Shown one piece after another: positions 1 through 10,700 of a stretch of DNA of 64,000 nucleotides; positions within the stretch are counted from its first letter, which is position 1, and each line of letters opens with the position of its first letter. Under the pieces are notes generated by a model. It was not told where the DNA came from. It searched no databases and saw only the letters and a list, made by a program, of their open reading frames with translations. Location: the NCBI GenBank assembly GCA_026545765.1, contig CM048841.1, positions 4,721,712 through 4,785,711 on the forward strand, read 5' to 3'. The DNA is from Plantago major. Its lineage: Eukaryota; Streptophyta; Magnoliopsida; Lamiales; Plantaginaceae. The translations under genes and the position numbers were made by a program.

Positions 1-1373
1 GAAGACCAAGAAGAAGACATCCAAGCAGAACAAGTTCAACGACATTGAAGATTTGAAGAAACTGCACAAGATTACTGAAATAGTTTTGCATATACCTTGG
101 CCAGATTTCTTGTAGACGCGAATGATTGCTAAACAAATCATGTCACAAGAGATATCTGAGAAGTCAAGAGGTCCATCTGGAAAATAAGGAAAGTGTCCAC
201 AGATATCTACACTCAGATACCTTGAGCTTTAAACCACATTTCTGATAAAGAAATATATATTGCAAACACAGTTGTTTCAATAAAAGTGGTATATGAACAA
301 GTTAAAGGAAAGGACGTGCTAAAACTCAGAGAAAACTGATAAAGTTAAGTCTCTGATACAAAGCATAGTTCCGTTGACACTACAGAACAAAAAGTATAGT
401 ACAATGCATTTAATGCACGGACAGAGATGTCTGAACAAAAGCAACGGTACCTTCTGAAGAAGAAGACAAACTCACATAAAGATTATACACAGATATCAAT
501 AGTTTGAATTTGATTTAAGCCTAACGGATACTATTCAACGGCATTCAAATTCATCTATAAATATCAACACTTAGACTACTTGAGAAGACACGTTGAACAC
601 AGAACTTACTGAACACCATATTCTCTCAAGCAAACTACTTATCCTCAAAGCTTTCTGTTGCGACCAAAGCTCCTGATCTTAAGTAGCACTAAAGTTCTAA
701 GTGTCCTGATCCTAAACAAGCACTGCTATTTGTTAAAGAGTTGAATCGAAAGATCAAGTATCTGAGATTCATTCTCTTGAACAATTATCATAGACTTGGT
801 CAAGAAAAGAACAAGATACCATACATTGCAAAGTGTATTAAGTATACTTGATTCACAGAGCTATCTGATTAACTGAAAAGTTATTAAAGAAGCTCATCTG
901 ACAACTCAAACCAAAACCAACACCATCACTGGCGTGGAGTACAGGAAGTACTTAGTTTGGAAAATCAGGGAATAACTCCAAGGTTATCGGAGTAGAGGAA
1001 GTACTTGATTTGGGAAACTAAGGAACAACTCCAAGGTTACTGAGCACAGGAAGTACTTAGCTTGGGAAGCTAAGGAATAGCTCAAAAAGGTTTCTGAGTA
1101 CAGGAAGTACTTGGCTGAGGAAGCCGGGGAACAACTCAGGGGGAACATTTGGTTGGGAACCATTTGTTTAAGGAATCTTAGAATAGGATTTTTGTAAGGT
1201 GACCTCAATTATCTATTCTAGTGAATTCTAGGTCTTTGGAAGACCGAAGTGGATTAGTTGGAGGATTACGCCACCTCCAGATACCACTATACTTGCTGTG
1301 TTATTTACTTTTCTGTGTTAGAATATGTATATATCTAGAATCCTAGTTAGATTAGACTTAGATTAGAATACTT
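1..1373 (+). mobile_element. SIRE-like Copia LTR, plus orientation, open at left edge
   Basis: This stretch reads like the long LTR of a SIRE/Maximus-type Copia element. A TATA box (ctataaata, 555-563) follows an AT-rich U3-like part, and a four-copy tandem repeat lies downstream (937-1145). The part at 1318-1369 (ttagaatatgtatatatcta and onward) reappears inverted at 2362-2410, next to a SIRE reverse transcriptase remnant, which supports the assignment. The true 5' end lies before the window. The two copies diverge just after the shared block near 1373, so the last ~200 bp of this LTR are missing. Lineage is inferred from style and from the neighbouring RT. Confidence 0.5.
937..1145 (+). repeat. 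Tandem repeat, four ~53 bp copies inside the LTR
   Basis: Units start at about 937, 990, 1042 and 1096. Each begins GAGYAxAGGAAGTACTT and carries an AACTCCAAGG-like or related tail. Copies differ at several positions, so this is an old duplication. It lies in the transcribed part of the presumed LTR. Confidence 0.75.
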
Positions 1374-2163
1374 GGTGATCAAGTTATCACATTGTATAAA
1401 TACATGTACTCATCATTGAATCCAATAATAAGAAATATATTCTTATAATCTTACATATATACATGCACAAGGAAAGAAAGATGATAAAAGAAATTCTCCC
1501 ATGCAAAAGAAAGTAGAAAAGGGAGAGAACATAAAGATGTTGAAATTACTTTAGATTCAGAAAAGTGATGAAATTATATACTTTGCTTTACAAGCTAGTT
1601 TTATTTGCAGCTGTCACGTCTACAAATTTCCTTGAGTAATCTCGAAGCATATTCACGATTCATCAAGTGCACTAGCCACGCTCCATGTGGGCAAGTATGT
1701 TTCACCTGATAAAAGGAAATTGAAGACATTAGTATAAAAAATGAATTAAAATGTGTAGAGAGAAAAACATTAATTAAATCATTCTTTAACCAAACATAAA
1801 ATCGAGGTATGTGCTTACACATTTTCCTTAAAACAATTACGTCCCCTCACTACGGTGCTTGAGGTATCGTTGAATGCTTGTTTCCCATGATACAACGGTT
1901 AAACATTAACAACTAGCTGCACTCGCTAGCTGTTCCTGGCGAACTAAACTGAAGCCCAGATTATACGAGAGGGGAGAGGAGAAGAAAAGCCACAAAGAGA
2001 GAAGAGAAAATGGTGGGTTTTCTTATACTCTTTTCCAATGCATATGAGACCCTTTTATAGTTGAGGAATGAGAATGTAACCCCATTCTACATTATACCAA
2101 TTCATTACAAAATATTTGTAACTTATGCTCCACTACCCCAATTCATTACAAGAGTAAGCTTGT
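1374..2163. other. Unassigned stretch between two Copia fragments
   Basis: 1374-1460 has an LTR-like look (gtataaatacatgtactc, then AT-rich leader). A possible terminal exon lies at 1601-1705. Two near-copies of an attcattacaa motif occur at about 2099-2150. I see no further gene. Confidence 0.3.
1601..1705 (-). other. Possible last exon of an unidentified gene
   Basis: On the minus strand a pyrimidine-rich tract ending ttttatcag precedes an open frame of 34 codons. It reads VKHTCPHGAWLVHLMNREYA followed by SRLLKEICRRDSCK and a stop. The basic, cysteine-containing tail and the credible acceptor make it look exon-like, but I do not recognise the family and found no upstream exon. It may be a captured or chance fragment. 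Confidence 0.2.
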
Positions 2164-2410
2164 GTTGGTCCAGATAACGACAAAGTAAAAGACTAGAGGG
2201 GGGGGGGTTGAATAGTCTTTTAAAACTTTTGTCGATAAAAACTATTTCTCAGATATCTGTGTAGATATCTGATACTTAGATTCAGAGCGCGGAAGACTTA
2301 AGATAGGTAAGTGCAGAAACAGTTAAAGTGTGTGTGTGTGTTGCTGAAATGTAAGTACAGAAAAATCTAAGTCTAATCTAACTAGGATTCTAGATATATA
2401 CATATTCTAA
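2164..2410 (-). mobile_element. 3' part of a SIRE-like LTR, minus orientation
   Basis: On the minus strand this ends in ggaccaaca, a normal TG..CA LTR end. Just inside it is the C-rich tract followed by tctagtc that is typical of SIRE LTR ends. The segment at 2362-2410 is the inverted match of 1318-1369. The LTR is truncated at 2410, where reverse transcriptase coding sequence begins directly, so an internal deletion or recombination joined pol to the LTR tail. Confidence 0.5.
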
Positions 2411-2765
2411 TAATAAGGAGCTTGTTTCAAACCATACAACGCTATCTTAAGTTTGAACACATGATTTGAAAAATGAGGATCTTCAAATCCTTTAGGTTGC
2501 TCAACATACACATCCTTATCAATCAAACCATTCAAGAAGGCACCTTTTACATCCATTTGTTGAAGTGTAATTTTGAGAAAACAGGCAATAGCAAGTAATA
2601 ATCGAATAGATTCTAGCCTAGTTACAGGAGCAAAAGTCTCATCAAAATCAACACCTTCAATTTGTGTAAAACCTTGTGCCACTAAACGAGCTTTGTTTCA
2701 AGTGACTACAACATGTTCATTACTTTTGTTTTTAAAAATCCATTTTGTGCGAAAGAAATCTATTT
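2411..2765 (-). pseudogene. SIRE-type Copia reverse transcriptase fragment
   Basis: The minus strand encodes the N-terminal half of a Copia reverse transcriptase. Recognisable stretches are [49 protein letters not shown] and [13 protein letters not shown], ending YGLKQAP. This wording is typical of the SIRE/Maximus lineage. An in-frame TGA sits just before NKARLVAQG, where an arginine (CGA) is expected, and the fragment stops before the YVDD active-site motif. It abuts LTR sequence at 2410 and gypsy LTR sequence near 2760, so it is a dead remnant. Confidence 0.85.
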
Positions 2766-3330
2766 AAAGGAGAAAAAACGAAGAGAATCCTAGTAAAATT
2801 TAACCAGGAGACCGTCCAGAAATCTGCTCTCGTAAGTTCTCGCAGCGGCGAACAAAAATCCTCGCCGCTGCGCGGATGTTTTCTGCCAGCCAGATTACGA
2901 CGTCCATATATTTTTCCACAGTAGTAATTTGGCTATGATTCTGAAACTAAAGTTTTAGCTGTTTGAATTATCTTTCTATGGCCACCGAGATCAGGTAAAT
3001 CGGAATTCATATGAGATAGTTATGTCCAAAATGGCTAGACTGCTCCGTAAATCATCACTTTTGCAACTCACGCTAAAACGCCTCTCAATTCTTCGTACGA
3101 ACTCCGAATCCACTTCCGTCTTCGTCCAATTACTCTTTATTCAGAGATCTATAACCAATGTCTTCACTCCTATTTTCACCATCGGGACCAAATAACACAA
3201 AAAATCCTACAAAACACAAACAAAGTACCAAAGCATAAAAACGTACAAAAACACTATAAAACTAAGGTCAAAGACTAATAAAAGACCGCTAAAAAGGACC
3301 AAATGAGACGTTAGAATATTGTCTCATCAA
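2757..3330 (-). repeat. Downstream LTR copy of the Ty3/gypsy derivative (partial)
   Basis: The first 108 bp match 7619-7726 with few changes; the match breaks at 2757 where Copia RT sequence takes over. On the minus strand a purine-rich GGTTTGGGGA at about 3338-3347 is followed by TGATGAGACAATATTC, a plausible polypurine tract and LTR start. The LTR boundary is therefore estimated, not proven. Confidence 0.45.
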
Positions 3331-5309
3331 AATCCCCAAACCGAACCTTTGCTCGTCCTCGAGCAAACACACAACCTAAACAAACTAGACTCAAAACAAA
3401 AACAAACAAGAAGCACATAAAAGAGTTGAACTCCCAAGTGACCGAATCTACCATTGTAAACATTAAATTCACAAGATGCAAATGTTTTTCACTCAACTAA
3501 CCTTGGCAGAATAGTGCACAGAAAATCAAACAAGAAAGTTTCTCAAGTAAATAACACTTAAGCCTAACTCGCTAATCCTCACAAGAGGATCCTATGCAAC
3601 TCTCTCTCACACTCTGAAAGTGTCCAGTGGGTTAATCACTCAAGAATATCAAGAGAAAGGAAGGTGACTTTCGTCACAAAAGTGCCTCAAATAACTCATC
3701 CGATGTACTCAATCAGTTAAGTCAGAAGGGACTTTTTCCTTGCACATAGCAGCTTGCCAGAACATACAAACCAACTTCCATATCACCACGTTCTTGCATA
3801 CTATGAATTATATGCTAATCAATTGGCCACAATGGACTCTTTTAGTCTCACTTTTTTGGTAGTGTCTGTTTTACCGAAGTCCGCACTTTTGTGCGTGTCA
3901 GTTTGGTATACGTGCCATCAACCCTTACGGTCATATAGCTTTTTAGGACCACGCCGATATATAGGTAGTATTTGAAACACGTCCAACACGACTACGGTGA
4001 TGACGAGCACCACAGATACACTCCGAGACATATTAAATAATCAGGGGAAGCAATACAGATTACAAGTATAAATTAAACATATCAGCACAGCAGAATTCTT
4101 CTCCCCAAACCGGTTCTTTGTAATGGATTGGCATCGATAAAATAGATCATGAAGAGCATGTCGTTCGTCATACTTAACTTACACAAAGTACACATGAGCA
4201 TGATGAGGCGCAAACAAGGGAGTTTGCACTTCCCGAATAAATCACACAGGTGTCGGTACAATATTTTTTCATCGGCTAAAGGTTTCTCACCGGCTTTTTG
4301 GACCAAAGAGCTACACATACTTGCTATTTACAAGAGAAACATACTTATAAGATTTTAAATCCATTAAACAACTTCCAGTTAAATATCATACAAAACATAA
4401 GCAGCAAGCAAATTTATTATCTACAATAGACGTTCGACTTGGAAGAACAACTCAGACTCACGAAAGACTCTAGAAACAGAAGTAAAATAGCAAGAAACAA
4501 TGTACGAGACAAATAAGCTCATGATACAGTCGACAACACGACAACATCCCCAAACCGACACAATTACTAGTCCCTAGCAATGAATAGTGTAAGAGAAAAC
4601 GTCTGTGTAGAATGACTAACCATAGCGATATCTCCGAAGGTGGAATAAAGCTGATCTAGAAGCGCCTCCACTGAAGCGTTGCTCCCAGAAATCCTACTGT
4701 GCCTTCCATAGTGTGGCATGCTGCTCTAAGCACTCAATCTCACGCTGCTCTCTAGCATCTACTCTCCTGTCTCGCTCCTCCTGCTGCTGGTACCTGTATT
4801 CTGCTAGACATATTGTTGCCTGCAAAAACGGTGTAAGAGATAGTAATATGGGAGAAGAGTAAGATTACTACTTCCCCCAAACTAAAACAAGATCATCAGT
4901 CAGAAGCAGGGGAATACAGAAATATCCCCAAACCAATTCAATACTCCATATCAAAACTCGATTCAATGTAGCGAAGATCACAATCATAAGAACGGTCATA
5001 AGCAATGCAAAATAGGTACAATGTGGCATAATTTTGAGTGGGGTGCAATTGAACAATCAAACAAGTGAATCCAAAAGCAAGAGGCAATCAAACATGTAGT
5101 ATCATGCAATCAACCCACAAGAGTAAATAATTAGGAACTAACGACGATCAACCAAGTAAATCAAGTAAAACTTGAAATTAATGGAAGAAAGAAGTTTTCA
5201 AGCCAAAATACCTTTAAATCGCAAAAGAGTGGTGTAAGAAACTTGAAATTGGGGAAATAATCAAAAAGGATGAGAAGAAGAAAAGAGTGGGTTTTTTTTT
5301 TTTTTTTAC

Positions 5310-5355
5310 TCTCGCCGCGGCGAAGAGAAGGTTCGCTGCGGCGAGTTTTCTTTAT

Positions 5356-5430
<75 letters not shown>

Positions 5431-5520
5431 GCAGGTTCTCGCCGCGGCGAAGAATAAATCTCGCCGCGGCGGAAACTTACGAGACAAACACTGGAAAAAA
5501 ACAGACTCTCGCCGCGGCGA
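5310..5520. repeat. Palindromic TCGCCGCGGCGA motifs around an (AT)n tract
   Basis: CTCGCCGCGGCGAA-type motifs or close variants occur near 5311, 5333, 5438, 5460 and 5506, on both sides of an (AT)n microsatellite at about 5357-5427. Variants also occur near 2845, 2862 and 7703 in the LTR copies. They are GC-only islands in AT-rich DNA and look like a conserved LTR feature of this element family. Confidence 0.7.
5357..5427. repeat. (AT)n microsatellite
   Basis: About 35 uninterrupted AT units are visible. Any open frame across it (poly Ile-Tyr) is an artefact of the repeat. Confidence 0.95.
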
Positions 5521-6054
5521 GGGCGAAATTTCAATTTTTTTTTTTTTTGTCTCTAATGCGATCTCACCTCGCGAGATCGAAATTCCATGCCTCGGCTAGA
5601 ATTTCACGAGTTTCCTCGTGTGAGTACAAAGGTTCCGCTCCCACAAAAACGTACATACATAAACTGAAAGCAAAACAAACACATAAAAGTGGCTAACATA
5701 CCACCCCACGTAGACAAATAAGGCACACAGGCCGCAAAAAGATATGCAATCCTATGTGGCTCACCGACCACCACTATGAAAGTGATAAAAACGGACACAA
5801 AACACATGAAACCCTCCCCAAACCTAAACTTGAGCTCGTCCTCGAGTTTCGAGTTTAAGCAAGCGAAGGAACATAAAAGGAAAAAACAAAAAACTGATAA
5901 TAAAGAAAACTTACCCCCGGGTTGCCTCCCGGGAAGCGCCTTTTATTATAGTCGTTGGCTCGACTTTTTGGGAATGCTGCTATCCATTATCAAATGGGAA
6001 CGAATCCCTTGCATCCTTTCCGGTATCCTCAGCATTTTGTGAGCCATCCTTAGC

Positions 6055-6711
6055 TCATCTCCTCAAGTTCTCTAATAATTCCATGATTCCCTGCAAACTA
6101 AAATTAAACAAATTAGAAAATTTAAAAACTAAAAAATAACTATGGGAAACAGAGGGAAAATAAAAATGAGAAATTGGGTCGAAACTCCCTGGGCAATCCA
6201 ATGTATGTGATGGAACCAATACGTGCGAATCACAAGCAGGTAATGGGGTAGAATGTATTTCATCTTGTTCTGTGGGGGCAGATTCGAAAGTTAGCTCAAC
6301 AAGGCAGTTTGTCTTCTCACGCTCGATGTTCTCACGCCACAACATCGTCTCTTTATAAATACAAACTTGCGCATTGATAAACTCAAAGAATTGTCCAACT
6401 TCGAACTCATCTATGGGTTGTTTTGCAGCATCATCTAACATCATTCTACTACTCTCGGTTAATCCCCAATAGAAACATCCTACCCATTCCTTATCCTCCA
6501 ATCCAGCATATATGCACTCTTCTTGCAGCTCTAGAAACCGAAACCATGCTTCGTCAAATCTTTCTCCACAAAATTGTCGAAAGCTGCAAAGCACTTCCCT
6601 CTTTGTTTGGCGGAGCTGTGCTCGCTCGATAAGCCATTCGCCATAGGTTTTTGATTTTATGATTGGGGATTTGTATGGCTTATCGATTGTCATAAGTTCC
6701 TGCACACACAA
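6055..6711 (-). pseudogene. Gag-like fragment of the Ty3/gypsy derivative
   Basis: The minus strand has a 218-codon open frame. Its first ~120 residues resemble the retrotransposon gag domain of Athila/Tat-type elements: a basic helix (ERAQLRQTKREVLCSFRQF), then ERFDEAWFRFLELQEEC, then a CFYWGLTESSRMMLDDAA segment matching the family pattern FYxGLxxxxRxxLDAAAGG. The frame ends without a zinc knuckle, protease or RT. The C-terminal ~60 residues are probably read through non-coding sequence. It lies ~100 bp downstream of the primer-binding site, where gag is expected. Confidence 0.55.
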
Positions 6712-6813
6712 ATACAGGAAACCACGAGTAGTTCCGACAAAAAAAAACTAGCTAAACAAATAAAAACTATAAACAAACAAAAAATCACACTCAAACGCTA
6801 CAGTAGGAATTAA

Positions 6814-6833
6814 TTCCCCGGCAGCGGCGCCAA
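6814..6833 (-). other. Primer-binding site, tRNA-Asp type
   Basis: The minus strand reads TTGGCGCCGCTGCCGGGGAA, close to the TGGCGCCGTTGCCGGGGA primer site of Athila and related plant Ty3/gypsy elements (complement of the tRNA-Asp 3' end). It fixes the element's orientation and the LTR edge at 6834. Confidence 0.85.
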
Positions 6834-7726
6834 ATTTGATAAGCTCAAATTATACTCTAAAAAGTAATTAGAGAATAAGCTGTAGTTGCAGACTAAAGCC
6901 CAACTCTTGATCGATCTCTAGGGAATTAATTAAGCTACGTAGCAGTGAGAGTAAACAGATACTTGCCAGTAACAGTTCAATTGATGGTTTGGTTATACTT
7001 CTAACTAGTTTAACTAAAGCTAAGATTACGATTAACAATGAGAGAAAGATTAATACAGTAGCGAGATCCAATTATGCTAATTCGAACTAGGGATAACACT
7101 CATATTTGTCACGGTTGTATGTAAAATCAATCAATTCGATTCAACCAATTTTTCTTAGAAAATATTATATTGGAGAAATCGTGAGTCGTCAATTCACGAT
7201 CCTTAAACATGAACAATTTAGAAATTTTAATACGGACTTATCGAATTAAAGGTTTTTACGAAGATTTTATACGAGACTAACCTATATGAGTGCTTTGATA
7301 AACCCTGGAACGATTATGCATAATCTTCACATACTACTGTATTCAAAGGTGTTTAGCTACTCATAATTGATGATTGCATGCAGAGATTAATGGTAAAAAT
7401 CATATGAAACATAGATGAAAAACTCGCATGCAAAAACATACAATTCAGTCAATAAGATAAAGAACGAATTGTAAAGAACTAAGCAATGGAGAAATCAATA
7501 CCAATAATCTTGATGAATAAAATTAATGAATAACCAAGCTCCAAAGATGTCTCAATGTCAATGTGTGTCTTAGGTCCCAAAAAGGGTTTAGAATAAGTTA
7601 TGTTTGAAGTTATGATGAAAGAAATCTATTTAAAGGAGAAAAAACGAAGAGAATCCTAGTAAAATTCGACCAGGATACCGTCCAGAAATCTGCTCTCGTA
7701 AGTTCTCGCGGCGGCGAACAAAAATT
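6834..7726 (-). repeat. Upstream LTR copy of the Ty3/gypsy derivative (truncated)
   Basis: It begins directly at the primer-binding site and contains the 108 bp block shared with 2757-2864. Beyond 7726 the similarity stops (ttagtaaagtctttatta follows), so the LTR's own 5' end is missing here. No coding capacity is seen. Confidence 0.6.
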
Positions 7727-10700
7727 AGTAAAGTCTTTATTATTTCATATGTTATTCGTCCTAGCCTCGCATGATAAGTAAAAAAGGTTATCTCATTTTA
7801 AAAAAAATTATTCCTCACTACAAAAGGTGGGATTTTTCTTAAATTTAGGCTAAATTAGTTTAAAATTTAACAAATATTCAACTTATTCCGCAAGTGGGAG
7901 TTATTTGATGTGATAGGTAGGAAACTATACATCAAGGAGCTCTTCTGTATCTCCCATCGGAGATGGGATTAGTGTTGGATTAGATTACATGAAGGATTTG
8001 ACGATATTAAAACAACTATTATGACGTTTGATACACTTATAAATCTTATGCAAAAGCTATTTATTTTAGAAATATTGTGACAAATTTGCACCCATAATTG
8101 ATAAATTTATCACTAATTACTAACTTTTCACCAATTATATTTGGTGATATGTTTAATCCTTTCTCATAAGTATCAATCTCTCCATTTTTTGGGAGATTAA
8201 TATATGCCAATAATACCGGGCCTGCATGATTTAATGCACTTGACCATGTAATAAATAACCTTTACTAAACATCATATTTAGAGGGAGAAGTTATGTTAAT
8301 ATGCCATAATTTGTTCTAATATAACTTAGAGAACTACTCCCAAATGTTTTGAAGTATAGGGAAATCAAGGCAACAAGGAAACTATACATCAAATGTGGAC
8401 AAGGAATTGAAGTATATAGCGCAATTCTCACTTTATTATTGGGGATGGTAGTTTCGTGTTAAACTATATATATTATAGAAGAAGGTTTAGGTGTTTAATT
8501 TGGTGCTATAAATTTGTGTGATTCATTTTATTGCTATTAATAATTGTTGGAGTAACGATATTATAATTCCCACGGAAACTTGCACTGGTATATTTTTCTT
8601 TTGCCTGTAGCTACATAGTATCGTAATCCTTGGTAGAGTTGGTGTGAAAATAATCAGGTTTGTGGAATCCATCATAATTACAGCTTATTTAATTGAACTT
8701 TGAAGAAGCATTCATTTCAAGTTAGTTTTTGAATAAGAGCTAAGTACTCTAGAGCATCTACATAAATTCATGTACAAAATAACATTAATGACTTAGAGGT
8801 TATTTGGTATAGAATTAAAGTTCAGAAAATTGAGTTAAAAATATATAAATTTTTACATAACTCAAGGTTTTAATTCTATATCAATAGTCCCTTAATGTAG
8901 CCAGTGTAGCCAGTGTGGTTCATTTAAGAAGAACCATATAATCCCAAGTCAAACAGCATTCATTGTTGGAGCTGGCAAATGGATTAGCTTGATCACAAGG
9001 CAGAAGGAACACACACAACAAGGTGTGACTGTGACACTGTGAGGTGGTCAAAGGAGTAGGAATGTTACACAGAGAGAAGTGTACGGCTTTATGTATGTAA
9101 GGAATTAAAATAAATTAAGGATATAAGCCGGAGCTGGGTTTATACCACTAAGAAAGTCTGGATATGGTTAATTAAAATGTCTATTTTGTTAATATTGATG
9201 TTTTTCCATATTACAAGAAATTGTAGAGTGTTAATATAGACGTTTTTTATTAATGATATCGACGGTTTTCTTGACAAAATAGATATCGGTTTCTAAATAA
9301 ATTATTTAATGACAGTCTCTCTGAAGATTTACTCAAAAGTGACAGTTATGTATCTGCTTGGCTTGTGTCACTAGTTTCTTATTGTCGTCTTGGTAATTTC
9401 AGAAGAGAAAAAAAAACCTCAAAGGAAGTGATGCTATAAGGTTCAAACTCTGGATAAAACTTCAGGCCCAAACTACTAAACAGATGAACCGATTTGATTG
9501 TATTTTATATATACACACCTCTTATCGCATATTTAGACCATCCGCCACCACAACCAACCATTGAGTGGCTTGTTTTTTTGGGCTGCATAGCTGCTCAAAC
9601 GAGCATCCACTCCATGGATGATTCCATGAAATCAGCCATTGTGGGTTGGCGCCAAGCCCAATTCTTTTTGTGGGGTCACCATATGGGTCCCATGTGAGTT
9701 GCACATAGTGTATGAGTCGAGTATGCATTATGTTTTTCATTTGATTTATTTCCATTCATTGAATAAGCACCACATTTGAAATACTTCACATGTAACTGTG
9801 AAATTCTTGTCAAATTAAAGTAATCCGAAATGAGGAAAATTACACCTCCCCGTCCATTTAGGCGTATACCACACCCATTTAGTTTATCAGAGTTATTATC
9901 GAGTGAGATACTTTCGAGTTTTTTTCTCTTTCCTTTTTTAGGTAAATAAGTATCCATCTGCCTACTCAGAATAAATGACATATATTCTATTCATATATGT
10001 ACCAATATAATTGTCACATTTTCTTTTTCGACAGTTTACAAGCTATGTGACCTCATAACCACTACTATTTACATTGCTAGCTAATTTCCATGTTTAAAAG
10101 TAAATGGATCATTTGTTTTGGGATGAATATAGTAAAATACGTGGACGGAACTCGGAACTCGGAAGAAACCATAGAACTAGAAGGAGGGTCGGAAAATTGA
10201 AAAGATGAAAGATGGGAAGGAAATAAGAGTTGACGACACTTGGAACAAAGAAGTACCCGTAAGAAGTTGACAAGAGAGGGAATGGTGGGTGGTCTAACCC
10301 TAGAAAATAAGGGCGTGGGTCCATTTTTCCTCCTCGAAAAGTGAGTCATAAATGCTGTTAGCAGAGACCACAGGACTTTTTTGGCACAGCAGAGAAGATG
10401 GATTAAAAATAAAAAATTATAAAAAAAGAAAACCTAGCTAGCTAAATCATTTAGTAATCGATTGCTTTATGATTGAGAGATATGTAGTAGACACATACAG
10501 ACAGACATAAATACAGTGGGTGGCGAGAAATAAAAAAAAAGAAGTAAAATTACATATGAGCACAGAGTAGAGCAATAAAGTGACAAGTGCAGGCACCCAT
10601 AAAAGCCCTTTTGTAAAGAAGAAAAAGAAAGAAAAGAAAAGTTTTTTACTTTGCTTTTATCTTCCTTTTCTTGAGGACAAAAGTTAAGACACACCCTCGT

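Larger units (their letters stand above)
2757..7726 (-). mobile_element. Mostly non-coding Ty3/gypsy derivative (LARD-like, Athila/Tat style)
   Basis: Two direct copies of ~108 bp (2757-2864 and 7619-7726) mark matching parts of two LTRs. A primer-binding site complementary to the tRNA-Asp 3' end lies at 6814-6833, next to the upstream LTR, on the minus strand. A gag-like remnant follows at 6055-6711. The rest of the interior has no pol domain that I can see. Polypurine-like GGTTTGGGGA motifs (minus) occur near 3340, 4105, 4550, 4925 and 5815, two of them beside a GCTCGTCCTCGAG palindrome. Several related elements may be nested here. The outer ends are truncated: the left LTR by the SIRE RT remnant, the right LTR at 7726. 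Confidence 0.6.

Noticed and set aside
5161..5487. Open frame with a long Ile-Tyr repeat
   Set aside because: Simply the (AT)n microsatellite read as codons.
9190..9320. attacaagaaattgtag considered as a CACTA terminus
   Set aside because: No CACTA bases at the end and no subterminal repeat array nearby.
9430..9460. ggttcaaactc resembling a pol III B box
   Set aside because: No matching A box or tRNA fold; one short motif is expected by chance.
10077..10349. 90-codon minus-strand frame
   Set aside because: Composition and overlapping alternative frame give no support; no family recognised.
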